From assembly GCF_000196115.1 (NCBI RefSeq), contig NC_005027.1, positions 5,266,001 to 5,330,000 of the forward strand: a DNA stretch of 64,000 nucleotides, in the 5' to 3' direction. The notes beneath the pieces were generated by a model that was not told the DNA's origin, did no database searches, and was given only the letters and a program-made list of their open reading frames with translations. Shown here piece after piece: positions 42,928 through 52,551 of this stretch (positions within the stretch are counted from its first letter, which is position 1; each line of letters opens with the position of its first letter). Made by a program: the position numbers and the translations under genes. The DNA is from Rhodopirellula baltica SH 1. Its GTDB lineage: Bacteria > Planctomycetota > Planctomycetia > Pirellulales > Pirellulaceae.

Positions 42928-45900
42928 ACGCCAAGTTGGGTGACAACCAACGCTCAACTTCCGAAATTGGCCAGCCCTTGCGAGCCGCATACGATTCGAT
43001 TTGATCCTTCGTCATTCGGTCGACGGTGAAGTATTTGGCATCGGGGTGTGAGAAGTACAAACCGCTGACACTGGCTCCTGGCGACATCGCATAGCTCTCG
43101 GTCAGGTTGATCCCGGTGTTCTTCTCGGCTTCCAACAAGTCAAACAGCGTTCGCTTCTCCGTGTGATCGGGACACGCAGGATAGCCAGCCGCCGGCCGAA
43201 TGCCGCGGTACTTCTCCGCGATCATGTCCTCGTTGGACAGGTTCTCTTCCTTGCCGTATTGCCATTGCTGGCGGACTTGTTGATGCAAGTATTCCGCGAA
43301 GGCTTCCGCACAACGATCGGCCACCGCCGAAGCAATGATCGAACTCTCGTCATCCAGCTCCTTTTTGAATCGCATCGACAATTCTTCCGCACCCAATCCA
43401 GCGGTCACGGCAAAGCCACCGAGGTAGTCCTTGCGACCACTATCGACTGGGGCGATGTAGTCGGCCAGCGAGCGAAAATCCTTTTGCCCGCGACGCTCCC
43501 ACTGCTGACGCAAGCAATGGAATCGCGTGCGTTCTTCGGTGCGAGACTCGTCGGTGTAAACGATGATGTCATCGCCGTCCGATGCCGCTGGCCAGAAACC
43601 ATACACGCCTTTGGCTCGGATCAGCTTTTCATCGATGACTCGGTCAAGCATCTTGTTCGCTTTCTCGAACACTTCTTTCGCGATCGGACCGACGGTTTCG
43701 TCTTGGAAGATCTTCGGGTACTTGCCCTTCAGTTCCCAAGTCATGAAATACGGCGACCAATCGATGTATTCGCGAAGCGTTGCCAGCGGGAAGTCCTCAA
43801 GAACCTTCGTTCCAATGAACTCCGGTTGGTCGATGCGAACCGTTTCCCAATCCGTTTGGAACCGTTTCTCGAGAGCTTGTTCATAAGAAACCAAAGTCTG
43901 TTTGCGTTCGCGAAAACTGCTGACCAGCTTCTCTTGTTCGCTGACATTGGCTTCCAAGAATGCATCGCGAGACTCATCGCTGAGCAACTTCTCTACGACA
44001 CCCACGCTGCGACTGGCATCCAAAACGTGCAGTACCGGACCATCGTAAGCCGGTGCGATCCGAACCGCCGTGTGCTTGGCACTGGTTGTTGCACCACCGA
44101 CCAACAACGGCTTCTTCATCCCAATACGTTTCATCTCACGAGCGACGTGAACCATTTCATCGAGGCTGGGTGTGATCAGCCCTGACAGACCGATCATGTC
44201 GGCGTCTTGCTTGACGGCTTCCTCCAGGATTTTCTCACTGGAAACCATCACGCCCAAGTCAATCACCTCGTAGTTATTGCACTGCAGCACCACACCGACG
44301 ATGTTTTTGCCGATGTCATGCACGTCGCCTTTGACCGTCGCGATCAGGAACTTGCCGCGGGCCTTGTGATCTTGCGTTCCGGACTCAATTTTTTCCTGTT
44401 CCATGAACGGTTCAAGATAAGCGACCGCTTTCTTCATCACGCGTGCGGACTTCACGACCTGAGGCAAGAACATCTTGCCTTGGCCGAACAAATCGCCGAC
44501 CACGCTCATGCCAGCCATCAATGGACCTTCGATGATATGCAAGCATTTGTCGTAGTGCTGGCGAGCCTCTTCTGTATCCTCGACGATGTACTTGTCGATG
44601 CCCTTGATCAGAGCATGCTTCATCCGTTCTTCGATCGAGTTCTCTCGCCAAGTCAGGTCTTCGCCGGACTTTTTCTTGCCGCTGCCTTTGACCGTCTCTG
44701 CGAATTCCAACATCCGATCGGTCGCGTCATCACGACGATTCCAAAGCACATCCTCGACATGCTCAAGCAAGTCCTTCGGGATCTCTTCGTAAACTTCCAA
44801 CTGCCCCGCGTTGACGATCCCCATGTCCAAACCAGCTTTCACCGCTCGGTAAAGAAACGCACTGTGGATGGCTTCGCGAACTGGATCGTTGCCACGGAAA
44901 CTGAAGCTGATGTTGCTGACACCGCCGCTGGTCTTCGCACCGGGACATTCTTTCTTAATCCGCTCAACCGCGTTGACGAAATCAACCGCGTAGTTGTTGT
45001 GCTCCTCCATCCCCGTCGCAACGGTCAGGATGTTGGGGTCAAAAATGATGTCTTCGGGTGGGAAATGAACTTCATTGACCAACAAGTCATACGCCCGTTT
45101 GCAGATTCGGACCTTGTTGTCTTCGTCGGCTGCTTGGCCTTCTTCGTCAAATGCCATCACGACGGTTGCCGCACCATATTGGCGCACCAACCTTGCACGA
45201 CGCAGGAACTCTTCCTCGCCGTCCTTCAGAGAGATCGAGTTGACGATCGCTTTGCCCTGCACGTTTTGCAGACCAGCCTCAATGACTTCCCAGCGACTGC
45301 TGTCGATCATCACCGGAACGGCGGCCACGACGGAGTCACCCGCAATCAAACGCAGGAATCGCGTCATGGCTTCGACGCCATCGAGCAACGCATCATCGAA
45401 GTTCACGTCGATGATCGTCGCACCGTTCTCAACTTGCTCGCGAGCAACCTCAACGGCTTCGTCGTACTCTTCGTTGCGAATCAAACGAGCGAACTTGCGA
45501 CTGCCCGTCACGTTGGTGCGTTCACCGACCATCGTGAAGGGAATCTCAGGACGCATCACCATCGGCAATTGACCTGACAAACGAGTCCAAACCGGACCGC
45601 TCTTGTCTTCTTGCTTGGGTTTGCAACCTTGGACCCGTTCGGTCATCACCCGGATGTGATCGGGAGTGGTACCGCAACATCCGCCTAGAATGTTGATCCA
45701 GCCGTTATCCGCGTACTCACCAACGATCTCGGCCATTGGCTTGGGGTCCAAGTCAAACGCGCCCATCTCGTTGGGCAACCCGGCGTTGGGGTGGCAACTG
45801 ATTGGCAACCCGGTCGCCTTGGACATTTCTTCGACGTGCGGACGCATGATGTCTGGCCCGAGTGCGCAGTTCATCCCAACCGACAACACGGGGAAGTGCG

Positions 45901-46618
45901 AAAGCGCGGTGACGAAGGCTTCCACGCTTTGACCGCTGACAAACGTTCGCCCGCCCTTGTCGAAGGTCCCCGACACCATCACGGGAACCCGCCGACCACC
46001 TTCGTCAAAGTAACGCTGAATCGCAAACAGGCATGACTTCAGGTTCAGCGTGTCGATGGCGGTTTCGGGCAGCAAGATGTCCACGCCGGCTTCGCACAGC
46101 GACTTCACTTGGGCGTAGTAACTGTCGGCCAATTTGTCGAACGTGGTCGCTCGGAAGGCCGCGTCCTCGACATCGGTGCTGATGGCGAGCTGCATCGTCG
46201 TCGGACCTATCGAACCGGCGACAAACCGAGGCTTGTCGGGTGTCTTCTCGGTCCATTGATCCGCGGCTTTGCGAGCACACGCGACCGCGGCGACGTTGAT
46301 CTCGTTGACCAGCTCCAGCGGAAGATCGAACTCGACCATCCCGATCGGCGAAGCACCAAACGAGTTCGTTTCGACGATGTCGCTGCCCGCTTCGTAGTAC
46401 TTGGAGTGGATCTCGGTGATCTTCTCAGGGTGCGTCAGACAAAGGATGTCCGAGAAGTTCTTCAGGTCTTTGTGATGGTCCGCGAACCGGTCGCTACGCA
46501 CCGCCGCTTCATCCAATTCCAATCGCTGGATCATCGTCCCCATCGCACCATCGAGCATCAAAATGCGTTCGCGGATGAGTTCGGCGAGAAGCTGATCAGT
46601 CGACGTGGCTTGCAACAT
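42914..46618 (-). CDS. metH: Cobalamin-dependent methionine synthase
   Basis: This full-length MetH has 1234 aa. The homocysteine domain begins with [13 protein letters not shown] and has zinc cysteines in GMNCALGP and [10 protein letters not shown]. The pterin (methyl-tetrahydrofolate) domain has [16 protein letters not shown] and IDVNFDD. The B12 domain has the cobalt-ligand motif [11 protein letters not shown] and a preceding cap. The C-terminal activation (AdoMet) domain has [12 protein letters not shown] and ends with [12 protein letters not shown]. It remethylates homocysteine using methyl-folate. I chose the ATG at 46618. No clear cobalamin or SAH riboswitch is recognisable upstream. 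It overlaps the downstream glycosyltransferase by 14 bp. Confidence 0.97.
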   Translation of the reverse strand: MLQATSTDQLLAELIRERILMLDGAMGTMIQRLELDEAAVRSDRFADHHKDLKNFSDILCLTHPEKITEIHSKYYEAGSDIVETNSFGASPIGMVEFDLPLELVNEINVAAVACARKAADQWTEKTPDKPRFVAGSIGPTTMQLAISTDVEDAAFRATTFDKLADSYYAQVKSLCEAGVDILLPETAIDTLNLKSCLFAIQRYFDEGGRRVPVMVSGTFDKGGRTFVSGQSVEAFVTALSHFPVLSVGMNCALGPDIMRPHVEEMSKATGLPISCHPNAGLPNEMGAFDLDPKPMAEIVGEYADNGWINILGGCCGTTPDHIRVMTERVQGCKPKQEDKSGPVWTRLSGQLPMVMRPEIPFTMVGERTNVTGSRKFARLIRNEEYDEAVEVAREQVENGATIIDVNFDDALLDGVEAMTRFLRLIAGDSVVAAVPVMIDSSRWEVIEAGLQNVQGKAIVNSISLKDGEEEFLRRARLVRQYGAATVVMAFDEEGQAADEDNKVRICKRAYDLLVNEVHFPPEDIIFDPNILTVATGMEEHNNYAVDFVNAVERIKKECPGAKTSGGVSNISFSFRGNDPVREAIHSAFLYRAVKAGLDMGIVNAGQLEVYEEIPKDLLEHVEDVLWNRRDDATDRMLEFAETVKGSGKKKSGEDLTWRENSIEERMKHALIKGIDKYIVEDTEEARQHYDKCLHIIEGPLMAGMSVVGDLFGQGKMFLPQVVKSARVMKKAVAYLEPFMEQEKIESGTQDHKARGKFLIATVKGDVHDIGKNIVGVVLQCNNYEVIDLGVMVSSEKILEEAVKQDADMIGLSGLITPSLDEMVHVAREMKRIGMKKPLLVGGATTSAKHTAVRIAPAYDGPVLHVLDASRSVGVVEKLLSDESRDAFLEANVSEQEKLVSSFRERKQTLVSYEQALEKRFQTDWETVRIDQPEFIGTKVLEDFPLATLREYIDWSPYFMTWELKGKYPKIFQDETVGPIAKEVFEKANKMLDRVIDEKLIRAKGVYGFWPAASDGDDIIVYTDESRTEERTRFHCLRQQWERRGQKDFRSLADYIAPVDSGRKDYLGGFAVTAGLGAEELSMRFKKELDDESSIIASAVADRCAEAFAEYLHQQVRQQWQYGKEENLSNEDMIAEKYRGIRPAAGYPACPDHTEKRTLFDLLEAEKNTGINLTESYAMSPGASVSGLYFSHPDAKYFTVDRMTKDQIESYAARKGWPISEVERWLSPNLAYDPS

Positions 46619-46973
46619 GGATAACCCAAAAGCAGGCGAAGGGATGAAAATCAAAGAGGATGAGAATAGACGCTGTTTTCCCGCACCTTTGAACCGTTAT
46701 CTTCGTCGCCTACCAACAAACGAGCAACCCGAACGGCAGAGACGAACGCAATTTTCAAATGGGGTGACGAGTGCAACCGAATCTCGGTGACCCTCCACCG
46801 AAGTGAGCGCGGGACCGGCAGCGGCCCGTCAGGGACCATTTTGCCGCTTGAGCAGGACACTCCAACCTGCCTTCAGGTTCCCATGCTGGCGTTGCGAGAT
46901 AGGATGTGGTTCACGCGCGTTCTGCCACGCGAACACCTTCCCCACACCACATTTCTCTATAGAGAAAATCATC
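46619..46973. other. Divergent intergenic region between metH and the amidohydrolase
   Basis: This 355-bp stretch carries the leaders of two divergent genes. A perfect small hairpin, CGGTG-accctc-CACCG, lies near 46787-46802. GC-rich arms are at 46815-46840 (GGGACCGGCAGCGGCCCGTC). I looked on the metH strand for conserved cobalamin (GCCACTG), SAM and SAH riboswitch cores and found none. Short open frames here appear non-coding. Confidence 0.45.
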
Positions 46974-47810
46974 ATGTTGATCGATTCGCACCACCACCTT
47001 TGGGCCTATGATCCGGCAGAATACGGCTGGATCAGCGACGACATGAGCGTCCTACGCCAGGACTTCCTCGCCGCTCAACTTCGCGAAATTGCCAGCGAGA
47101 GCGGAGTCGATGGCTTCGTCAGCGTTCAAGCTCGCCAGTCGATGCAGGAAACCGACGACCTGCTAAAAATCGCGAGCGAAGAACCCCTGATTCGCGGCGT
47201 GGTCGGCTGGATCGGACTGGCGGATCCCGACATGGAATCTCAGTTGGAATCCGTCTCGGGACGCGACAAACTGGTCGGCATGCGACATGTTGTCCAAGAC
47301 GAACCAGATGACCGCTTTCTCGATGGCGAAGCGTTCAACCACGGCGTCTCGCTGCTGGGCCAACACAACTTGGTCTATGACATTCTGATCTTCGCCAAAC
47401 AACTTCCCGCTGCGATCGATTTCGCTGACCGCCACGCAAGTTTGCCGATGGTCGTCGATCACATTGCCAAGCCAACGATCTCGGGCGGCACGATGGATCC
47501 CCAGTGGGAACCGCACTTCAGAGAACTCGCTCGCCGCGAACACCTGACCTGCAAATTTTCCGGCGTCGCCACTGAAGTTCGCGACGCGGACTGGGACATC
47601 GAAACCATCCGCCCGTACTGGGACGTGGCCCTGGAAGCGTTTGGCCCGAAGCGTCTGATGTTTGGCAGTGACTGGCCCGTGTGCTTGCTCAGAACCGGCC
47701 ACAAACAATGGCTGGACACCGTTCGCCAACTCGCCTCGGAATTGAGCGAAGACGAACAAGCCGCCTTCTTCACCGACAACGCGATCAAGGCGTATGGATT
47801 GGACGCATAA
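46974..47810 (+). CDS. Amidohydrolase-2 family hydrolase (L-fuconolactonase-like)
   Basis: The 278-aa TIM-barrel product starts MLIDSHHHLWAYDPAEYGWI. It contains LVGMRHVVQDEP, PMVVDHIAKP and LMFGSDWPVCLL, the metal/lactone-binding pattern of COG3618-type sugar lactonases. It is likely to open a sugar lactone, such as L-fucono- or a related lactone, or to hydrolyse a related dicarboxylic substrate, in the cytosol. The ATG at 46974 is supported by this N-terminus; the upstream frame is non-coding. No fucose pathway gene is nearby, so the substrate is unknown. Confidence 0.9.
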   Translation: MLIDSHHHLWAYDPAEYGWISDDMSVLRQDFLAAQLREIASESGVDGFVSVQARQSMQETDDLLKIASEEPLIRGVVGWIGLADPDMESQLESVSGRDKLVGMRHVVQDEPDDRFLDGEAFNHGVSLLGQHNLVYDILIFAKQLPAAIDFADRHASLPMVVDHIAKPTISGGTMDPQWEPHFRELARREHLTCKFSGVATEVRDADWDIETIRPYWDVALEAFGPKRLMFGSDWPVCLLRTGHKQWLDTVRQLASELSEDEQAAFFTDNAIKAYGLDA

Positions 47811-47827
47811 GATGTAGCCGGATTAAA

Positions 47828-47923
47828 GATGCAGCCGAATTCGCCAAGAATTCGGAGCGTGAGGGGTGCGTTGTCGGATGCTGAGGGGAAATTCACGGCG
47901 GAGACCGCCGTGCTACAGGTTGC
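47828..47923. repeat. 96-bp direct repeat, copy 1
   Basis: The sequence GATGCAGCCGAATTCGCCAA through GTGCTACAGGTTGC recurs almost unchanged at 48186-48281, 358 bp away. It includes one GTAGCCGG-family arm and the small hairpin CACGGCGGAGACCGCCGTG. It begins 18 bp after the stop of the amidohydrolase gene. Confidence 0.85.
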
Positions 47924-47935
47924 GGCTCCGTTCCC

Positions 47936-48041
47936 CATGGCATCCCAACCGACGCTTTGGAACAAAGCGAGGCGTCCCAGCAACGTTCGCAAGATCGCAA
48001 ATGACCGGCCAATCACCACCGCCAGGTACAACCTGGCCTAC
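47936..48041. repeat. Partial copy of the GTAGGCCA multi-hairpin element
   Basis: It resembles 27238-27364, with CATGGCATCCCAACCG, GCTTTGGAACAAAGC and a CCAGGTACAACCTGG hairpin, ending TGGCCTAC. The left end is missing and is replaced by the end of the 96-bp repeat. Confidence 0.75.
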
Positions 48042-48086
48042 GGATTAGCAACGTTCTTTCTCGTCAACAAGGCTCTGCAATGCCCA

Positions 48087-48109
48087 TCCGAATTCCTGGC
48101 GAATTCGGA
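48087..48109. repeat. Palindrome TCCGAATTC-ctggc-GAATTCGGA
   Basis: This is a perfect 9-bp inverted repeat around a 5-bp spacer. It is a symmetrical variant of the GTAGCCGG-family arm. Confidence 0.7.
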
Positions 48110-48121
48110 GACACACGCCAC

Positions 48122-48175
48122 GTAGGCCATGTTCCACATGGCATCCCAACCGATGCTTTGGAACAAAGCGAGGCG
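48122..48175. repeat. Left half of a GTAGGCCA multi-hairpin element
   Basis: GTAGGCCATGTTCCACATGG and GCTTTGGAACAAAGC match the left part of 27238-27364. The right half is absent. Confidence 0.75.
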
Positions 48176-48188
48176 AGCACAGAAAGAT

Positions 48189-48333
48189 GTAGCCGGATTC
48201 GCCAAGAATTCGGAGCGTGAGGGGTGCGTTGCCGGATGCTGAGGGGAAGTTCACGGCGGAGACCGCCGTGCTACAGGTTGCCCGCCGACACGGCTTGCCC
48301 ATGCCCGTCCGAATTCTTGGCGAATCCGGCTAC
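48189..48333. repeat. 145-bp element with perfect 25-bp terminal inverted repeats
   Basis: The left end begins GTAGCCGGATTCGCCAAGAA (48189-48213) and the right end is its exact reverse complement over all 25 bp (48309-48333). Inside is the hairpin CACGGCGGAGACCGCCGTG. This is the best preserved member of the GTAGCCGG family in the window. It ends 12 bp from the stop of the DUF4254 gene. Confidence 0.9.
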
Positions 48334-48344
48334 GGAGACCTGGC

Positions 48345-48974
48345 CTACGAGTCCGACATTTCAGGGTTGAGGCTGGGGTCGTTGTACATCTTCATTTGCC
48401 GGTACGTCTTGTGACGTTTGCGGCCAGCGAAAATGTCATCGATCAAGGTTTGCAGCGACGCTGACAGATCCGCATGCTGGACTTGGCAGAGCAACCACCT
48501 TGCCTCCACCTTGGATCGGTGTTCGGCATCCACATCCTGCCGCTGCAACTGCTCGGCATAGTGGAACAGGCGCAGTGACATGATCGACAACCGATCGATC
48601 GCACTGCCGGGCGTCTCGGTGTTGATCGGAGCGTCTTCAGCAACCACCACGCTCGATTGCTGGATGGATTCCGTGATCGCATCGTCCAGCTTTTCGATCC
48701 AATCGTTTCGCTGTTGATTCAGCCGATCGATGGAACGTTTGACTTCAGCGATGCGAGCGTCGGTCACGCTTGGATTGCGTGCGACGTCTTCTTCGTGCCA
48801 CAACTCAAAATTGAAAGCATGTTGTTGGCACACCCATCTCAGCCAACCCGAGTACGGGTTGGCCATGGGCTCATCGTGCCACCGGCGGACGCAATCGATT
48901 TGCAATTGCGTCCAGTCTTGGACCGAACCGGTGACCTTTGGAGTGCGGCCTGAATCTTCAACGGGGCCGCCCAC
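48345..48974 (-). CDS. DUF4254 domain protein
   Basis: The 209-aa soluble, mostly helical protein has a DUF4254-type core with FNFELWHEEDVAR, IAEVKRSIDRLNQQRNDWIE and a C-terminal LIDDIFAGRKRH. The family is widespread in Planctomycetes and Bacteroidetes, and its function is not established. It starts 4 bp after the ilvC stop, which implies co-transcription with ilvH-ilvC. There is no signal peptide or membrane segment. The C-terminal tail (KMYNDPSLNPEM) ends near the repeat cluster. Confidence 0.88.
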   Translation of the reverse strand: MGGPVEDSGRTPKVTGSVQDWTQLQIDCVRRWHDEPMANPYSGWLRWVCQQHAFNFELWHEEDVARNPSVTDARIAEVKRSIDRLNQQRNDWIEKLDDAITESIQQSSVVVAEDAPINTETPGSAIDRLSIMSLRLFHYAEQLQRQDVDAEHRSKVEARWLLCQVQHADLSASLQTLIDDIFAGRKRHKTYRQMKMYNDPSLNPEMSDS

Positions 48975-48978
48975 CGGA

Positions 48979-49983
48979 TCAAACTTCTTTTTCGTCGATC
49001 CAGTTCATCATGCGGCGAAGGCCGAGACCGATTTGCTCGACACCGTGCAGACGTTCGCGACGACGGGTTGCCTTGAAGAAAGGAGCACCCGCACGGTTTT
49101 CGCTGATCCACTTGCGAGCGAATTCGCCTTGTTGGATCTCTTCGAGAACCTTCTTCATTTCGGCTTTGGTTTCATCGGTGATGATACGTGGGCCAGTGAC
49201 GTAATCGCCGTATTCAGCGGTGTTGCTGATGCTGTATCGCATGTAGCTCAAACCACCTTCGTACAACAAATCGACGATCAACTTCAGCTCGTGCATACAC
49301 TCGAAGTAAGCCATTTCAGGCTGGTAACCAGCTTCGACCAGAGTGTCAAAACCAGCTTTGACCAATTCGCTGACACCGCCGCACAAGACAACTTGTTCGC
49401 CGAACAAGTCGGTTTCGGTTTCTTCGGCGAAGGTGGTTTCGATGACACCACCGCGAGTTCCGCCGATGCCCTTGGCGTATGCCAAACCAATTTGCTTGGT
49501 GGTTTCCGATGCACCTTCACCCAGTGCGATCAATGCGGGAACGCCGCCACCCTTTTCGTACTCGCTGCGGACCAAGTGGCCGGGGCCCTTGGGGGCGACG
49601 AGCAGAGTGTCGATGCCCTTGGGAGGATCGATTTGACCAAAGTGAATGTTGAAACCGTGCGAGCACATCAACACGTTGCCTTCGGACAGGTTGTCACGAA
49701 TCGAATCGCGATAGATGTCCGCTTGAACTTCATCGGGAAGCAACACGTTGATGACGTCGGCTGCCTTGGTGGCTTCTGCGATCGACATGGGCTCGAACCC
49801 ATGCGAGACGGCCAAGTCGTAGTTCGCACTGCCGGGACGCTGGCCGATGATGACCTCGCAACCGCTGTCACGCAGGTTTTGAGCTTGGGCGTGTCCTTGC
49901 GAACCGTAACCCAAGATCGCGACCTTCTTGCCTTTCAGGTGAGATAGGTCGGCATCGTTTTCGTAGTAAATGGTGGCTGCCAT
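48979..49983 (-). CDS. ilvC: Ketol-acid reductoisomerase (class I)
   Basis: This 334-aa enzyme has the short class I length. It has the NADPH-binding [17 protein letters not shown], the Mg/substrate motifs [10 protein letters not shown] and [19 protein letters not shown], and the C-terminal knotted helical domain with [19 protein letters not shown]. It converts acetolactate to dihydroxyisovalerate in valine, leucine and isoleucine synthesis. The gene follows ilvH by 61 bp on the same strand. All catalytic residues appear present. Confidence 0.97.
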   Translation of the reverse strand: MAATIYYENDADLSHLKGKKVAILGYGSQGHAQAQNLRDSGCEVIIGQRPGSANYDLAVSHGFEPMSIAEATKAADVINVLLPDEVQADIYRDSIRDNLSEGNVLMCSHGFNIHFGQIDPPKGIDTLLVAPKGPGHLVRSEYEKGGGVPALIALGEGASETTKQIGLAYAKGIGGTRGGVIETTFAEETETDLFGEQVVLCGGVSELVKAGFDTLVEAGYQPEMAYFECMHELKLIVDLLYEGGLSYMRYSISNTAEYGDYVTGPRIITDETKAEMKKVLEEIQQGEFARKWISENRAGAPFFKATRRRERLHGVEQIGLGLRRMMNWIDEKEV

Positions 49984-50044
49984 GAGAAGTCACTCAGGGT
50001 GTGTGGGGAAAGATGATTTGGAAGGGATCGGTACTGAATCGGTG

Positions 50045-50584
50045 TTAGGCTTGGACGGTTTCTGCAGCGGGCTCACTCGAGGTGACTTGCGAACCACTGC
50101 GAACCATCGCGATTCGGCCCGTGCGGACCAATTCGACGATGCCATAGCGATCGATTCGTTCGATGAAAGCCTGGACCTTGTTGGCTCGGCCGCTGATTTC
50201 GATCATCACTTCCCCTTCGCCGACATCGACGATTTGACCGCGGAAGATATCGACCAATTCGCGAATTTCGCTGCGGACGCCACCAGCGGGAGCGGTGACT
50301 TTGACCAGCAGGAGATCGCGTTCGACGTAATCGTTGGAGCTGATATCCAGCACACGCACGACCGTGACGATTTTCTCGAGTTGTTTGCGGACTTGGTCGA
50401 GGACTTGGTCGTCGCCGACAACGACAAACGTCATTCGCGAAAGCGTTGGATCTTCCGTTTCACCGACAGCCAACGAATCAATGTTGTAACCGCGGGAAGC
50501 GAGCATTCCGGAAATGTGTGCAAGCACTCCGGGCACGTTTTGAACGAGCGCCGAGAGCAAATGACGTTGGTTGGGACTGGCCAT
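50045..50584 (-). CDS. ilvH: Acetolactate synthase regulatory (small) subunit
   Basis: The 179-aa product starts MASPNQRHLLSALVQNVPGV (ATG 50584; the longer frame is non-coding). Residues 8-80 form an ACT domain with GVLAHISGMLASRGYNIDSL and LSRMTFVVVGDD. The C-terminal domain has ELVDIFRGQIVDVGEGEV and ends after RYGIVELVRTGRIAM. It binds valine and activates the catalytic subunit. The large-subunit gene (ilvB) is not upstream; the neighbour there is the divergent scpA. Confidence 0.95.
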   Translation of the reverse strand: MASPNQRHLLSALVQNVPGVLAHISGMLASRGYNIDSLAVGETEDPTLSRMTFVVVGDDQVLDQVRKQLEKIVTVVRVLDISSNDYVERDLLLVKVTAPAGGVRSEIRELVDIFRGQIVDVGEGEVMIEISGRANKVQAFIERIDRYGIVELVRTGRIAMVRSGSQVTSSEPAAETVQA

Positions 50585-50907
50585 GAAAATGCCTGTGAGT
50601 CGCCATGTGAGAGCAAAAAAGATCGCCAATCGCGTCGAAGACGCGACAAATACAACGGAAGGGTCGCGATCAAGAGCGACGCATGATAATTTTGGAGGTT
50701 GACGCTGCCAAGGGCTTCGGGCCAATCGCTGCAAACTCGCTGCCCGATCTGCCGGGACAGAGCACTTCCAGACGCCGAATGTTCGCTGATAGCTCCGCTT
50801 CGGCACCCGATTCCGCCGGAACCAGCTCGCCTCTCGAACCTGTTCCTCCCGTTTTTGTCCCTCATTCACCTACTTTCAGCCCTTTCCGATCCTGAGCGAC
50901 CCACTGC
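50585..50907. other. Divergent intergenic region between ilvH and scpA
   Basis: This 323-bp gap carries the promoters of ilvH and scpA. I found no member of the repeat families and no credible small gene or attenuator leader peptide with runs of Leu, Val or Ile codons. The sequence next to ilvH (50600-50690) is less GC-rich, as expected for a promoter. Confidence 0.4.
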
Positions 50908-51711
50908 ATGAGCTTTCGCATCGATTTGCCGGTCTATCGAGGGCCAATCGATCTGCTGCTGTACTTGGTCCGCCGCCAAGAATTGTCGCTGACGGAGATG
51001 TCGCTGGCCAAAGTGGTCGACCAATACGTCGCTCACTTGGATGTGCTCCAGGAACTTGATCTGGGCGAAGTCGGTGATTTCCTGGAACTGGCCGCCACCT
51101 TGGTGGAAATGAAAAGCCAGGCTGTTTTGCCCAAGATTGAGGATGAAACCGAAGAAGAAACGGTCGAGGACACGCACGAAGCGTTGGTCGAACGCCTGCT
51201 GCAATACAAAGAAATTCGCGACGCGGCAGCGGTCCTGGACGAAATGTCCGCTCGTTGGCAAACCCGATTTGAACGCGTCGCCGACGACCTCCCGACCCGC
51301 CGCAACGACCCCGCCGATCAACCCATCGTCGAACTGGAAATTTGGGACTTGGTCAGTGCTTTCGGACGGATCATGCGTGAATCCGCCGGGCCGCCAGCCA
51401 CCGAGGTCATTTACGACGACACCCCCATTCACGTCTACATGCAAAAGATCCACAAAGAATTGGCGGCCCACCCCCGCGTTCCGCTGGTCGATTTGGTGCC
51501 CGCCGGGCAACACAAATCGGCCTACATCGGTTGGTTCCTGGCCATGTTGGAACTGACTCGGCACCACGGTGCCGCAGTCGACCAAAACGACCAAGGTGAA
51601 ATCGAAGTCGTGCGGACCGAACGCTATTCAGACAATTTGAACGTCAACGAAGTCGACAACTACGGCACCGACTCGATCGACAACAGCAACATGCCGATCC
51701 GGATGCGTTGA
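50908..51711 (+). CDS. scpA: Segregation and condensation protein A
   Basis: The 267-aa kleisin begins MSFRIDLPVYRGPIDLLLYL, matching the ScpA N-terminus, followed by LAKVVDQYVAHL and LELAATLVEMKSQAVLP. The middle is acidic (EDETEEETVEDTHE). ScpA bridges the Smc heads with ScpB. The tail after about residue 235 is Asn/Asp-rich and longer than usual. No scpB is adjacent. Its stop overlaps the start of the following MBL gene (TGATG), so translation is coupled. Confidence 0.93.
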   Translation: MSFRIDLPVYRGPIDLLLYLVRRQELSLTEMSLAKVVDQYVAHLDVLQELDLGEVGDFLELAATLVEMKSQAVLPKIEDETEEETVEDTHEALVERLLQYKEIRDAAAVLDEMSARWQTRFERVADDLPTRRNDPADQPIVELEIWDLVSAFGRIMRESAGPPATEVIYDDTPIHVYMQKIHKELAAHPRVPLVDLVPAGQHKSAYIGWFLAMLELTRHHGAAVDQNDQGEIEVVRTERYSDNLNVNEVDNYGTDSIDNSNMPIRMR

Positions 51712-52550
51712 TGGTCGACAACATTCCAATTCTCTCGCATGTCCATGATGGACTGACGATCGAGGGCTATTCGCGTGCCGCCGTGCAAACTTGCTGGCGT
51801 GTCAACGAACTCAAACTCCTGTTTGATGTCGGGGTCCAACCCTGGGACTTCATGGGCACGCCGACCATGTTCATCTCGCATGCGCACCTGGATCACATCG
51901 CGGCCCTCCCCGCGTACGTGTCTCGGCGACGAATGATGAAGATGGACCCGCCCGTCATTTACCTGCCCGATTCAGCGGTCGACATGGCCTGGAAGATGTT
52001 GCAAACCTTCCGCAGCCTTGATCGCGGTGCGATGCCATGCGAACTGGTCGGATTGCTCGATGGCGACGAAACCAAAATCGGTCGCGAGTACGTTGTGAAG
52101 TCAATGAACGTGCATCACACGATCGATGCACTCGGGTTCATCGTCTATCAACGTCGTCACAAACTCAAACCCGAGTACCTGGACCTGCCCGGCGAAAAAA
52201 TTCGCGATCTTAAAATGGCAGGCACCGAGATCACCACCGAGCAACGTGTGCCGGTGTTCGCTTACACCGGCGACACGTCACCCAAGGGATTGGATAACAA
52301 CCCCGAGTTCTATGAGTCCAAAATTTTGATCAGCGAACTCACGTTTGCTGCGCCCGAACATCGTCGATCGAAAATCCACAAACATGGTCACATGCACGTG
52401 GATGACTATCGCGAACGAGCGGACAACTTTAAAAACGAACTGATCATCGGGTCTCACGCCAGCACGCGTTACACCGACGTCCAAATCCGACGCTTTGTCA
52501 AAAAGGCATTGCCCGGCATGCTGGACGACCGGCTGAAACTCTGGATCTAA
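51711..52550 (+). CDS. MBL-fold metallohydrolase (ribonuclease Z-like)
   Basis: The 279-aa protein has the metallo-beta-lactamase motif SHAHLDH (His57, His59, Asp61, His62), later metal-binding positions in VHHTIDALGF and AYTGDTSP, and C-terminal KHGHMHVDD and IGSHASTRYT. The ISELTF and HMHVDDY parts resemble ribonuclease Z (tRNase Z) more than lactamases. It may therefore mature tRNA 3' ends or hydrolyse another phosphodiester. Overlap with scpA and the 1-bp gap to the hemW-like gene place it in a three-gene operon. Confidence 0.88.
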   Translation: MVDNIPILSHVHDGLTIEGYSRAAVQTCWRVNELKLLFDVGVQPWDFMGTPTMFISHAHLDHIAALPAYVSRRRMMKMDPPVIYLPDSAVDMAWKMLQTFRSLDRGAMPCELVGLLDGDETKIGREYVVKSMNVHHTIDALGFIVYQRRHKLKPEYLDLPGEKIRDLKMAGTEITTEQRVPVFAYTGDTSPKGLDNNPEFYESKILISELTFAAPEHRRSKIHKHGHMHVDDYRERADNFKNELIIGSHASTRYTDVQIRRFVKKALPGMLDDRLKLWI

Positions 52551-52551
52551 C

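Noticed and set aside
44207-45577. 456-codon plus-strand frame opposite metH
   Set aside because: It lies wholly inside metH, whose domains and motifs are all present on the minus strand. The opposite frame reads as a typical high-GC shadow without recognisable motifs.
46640-46870. Cobalamin or SAH riboswitch before metH
   Set aside because: The conserved cores were searched for by eye on the minus strand and not found; only generic hairpins remain.
48730-49947. 405-codon plus-strand frame opposite ilvC
   Set aside because: The ilvC gene on the minus strand has all family motifs; this frame is its complement.
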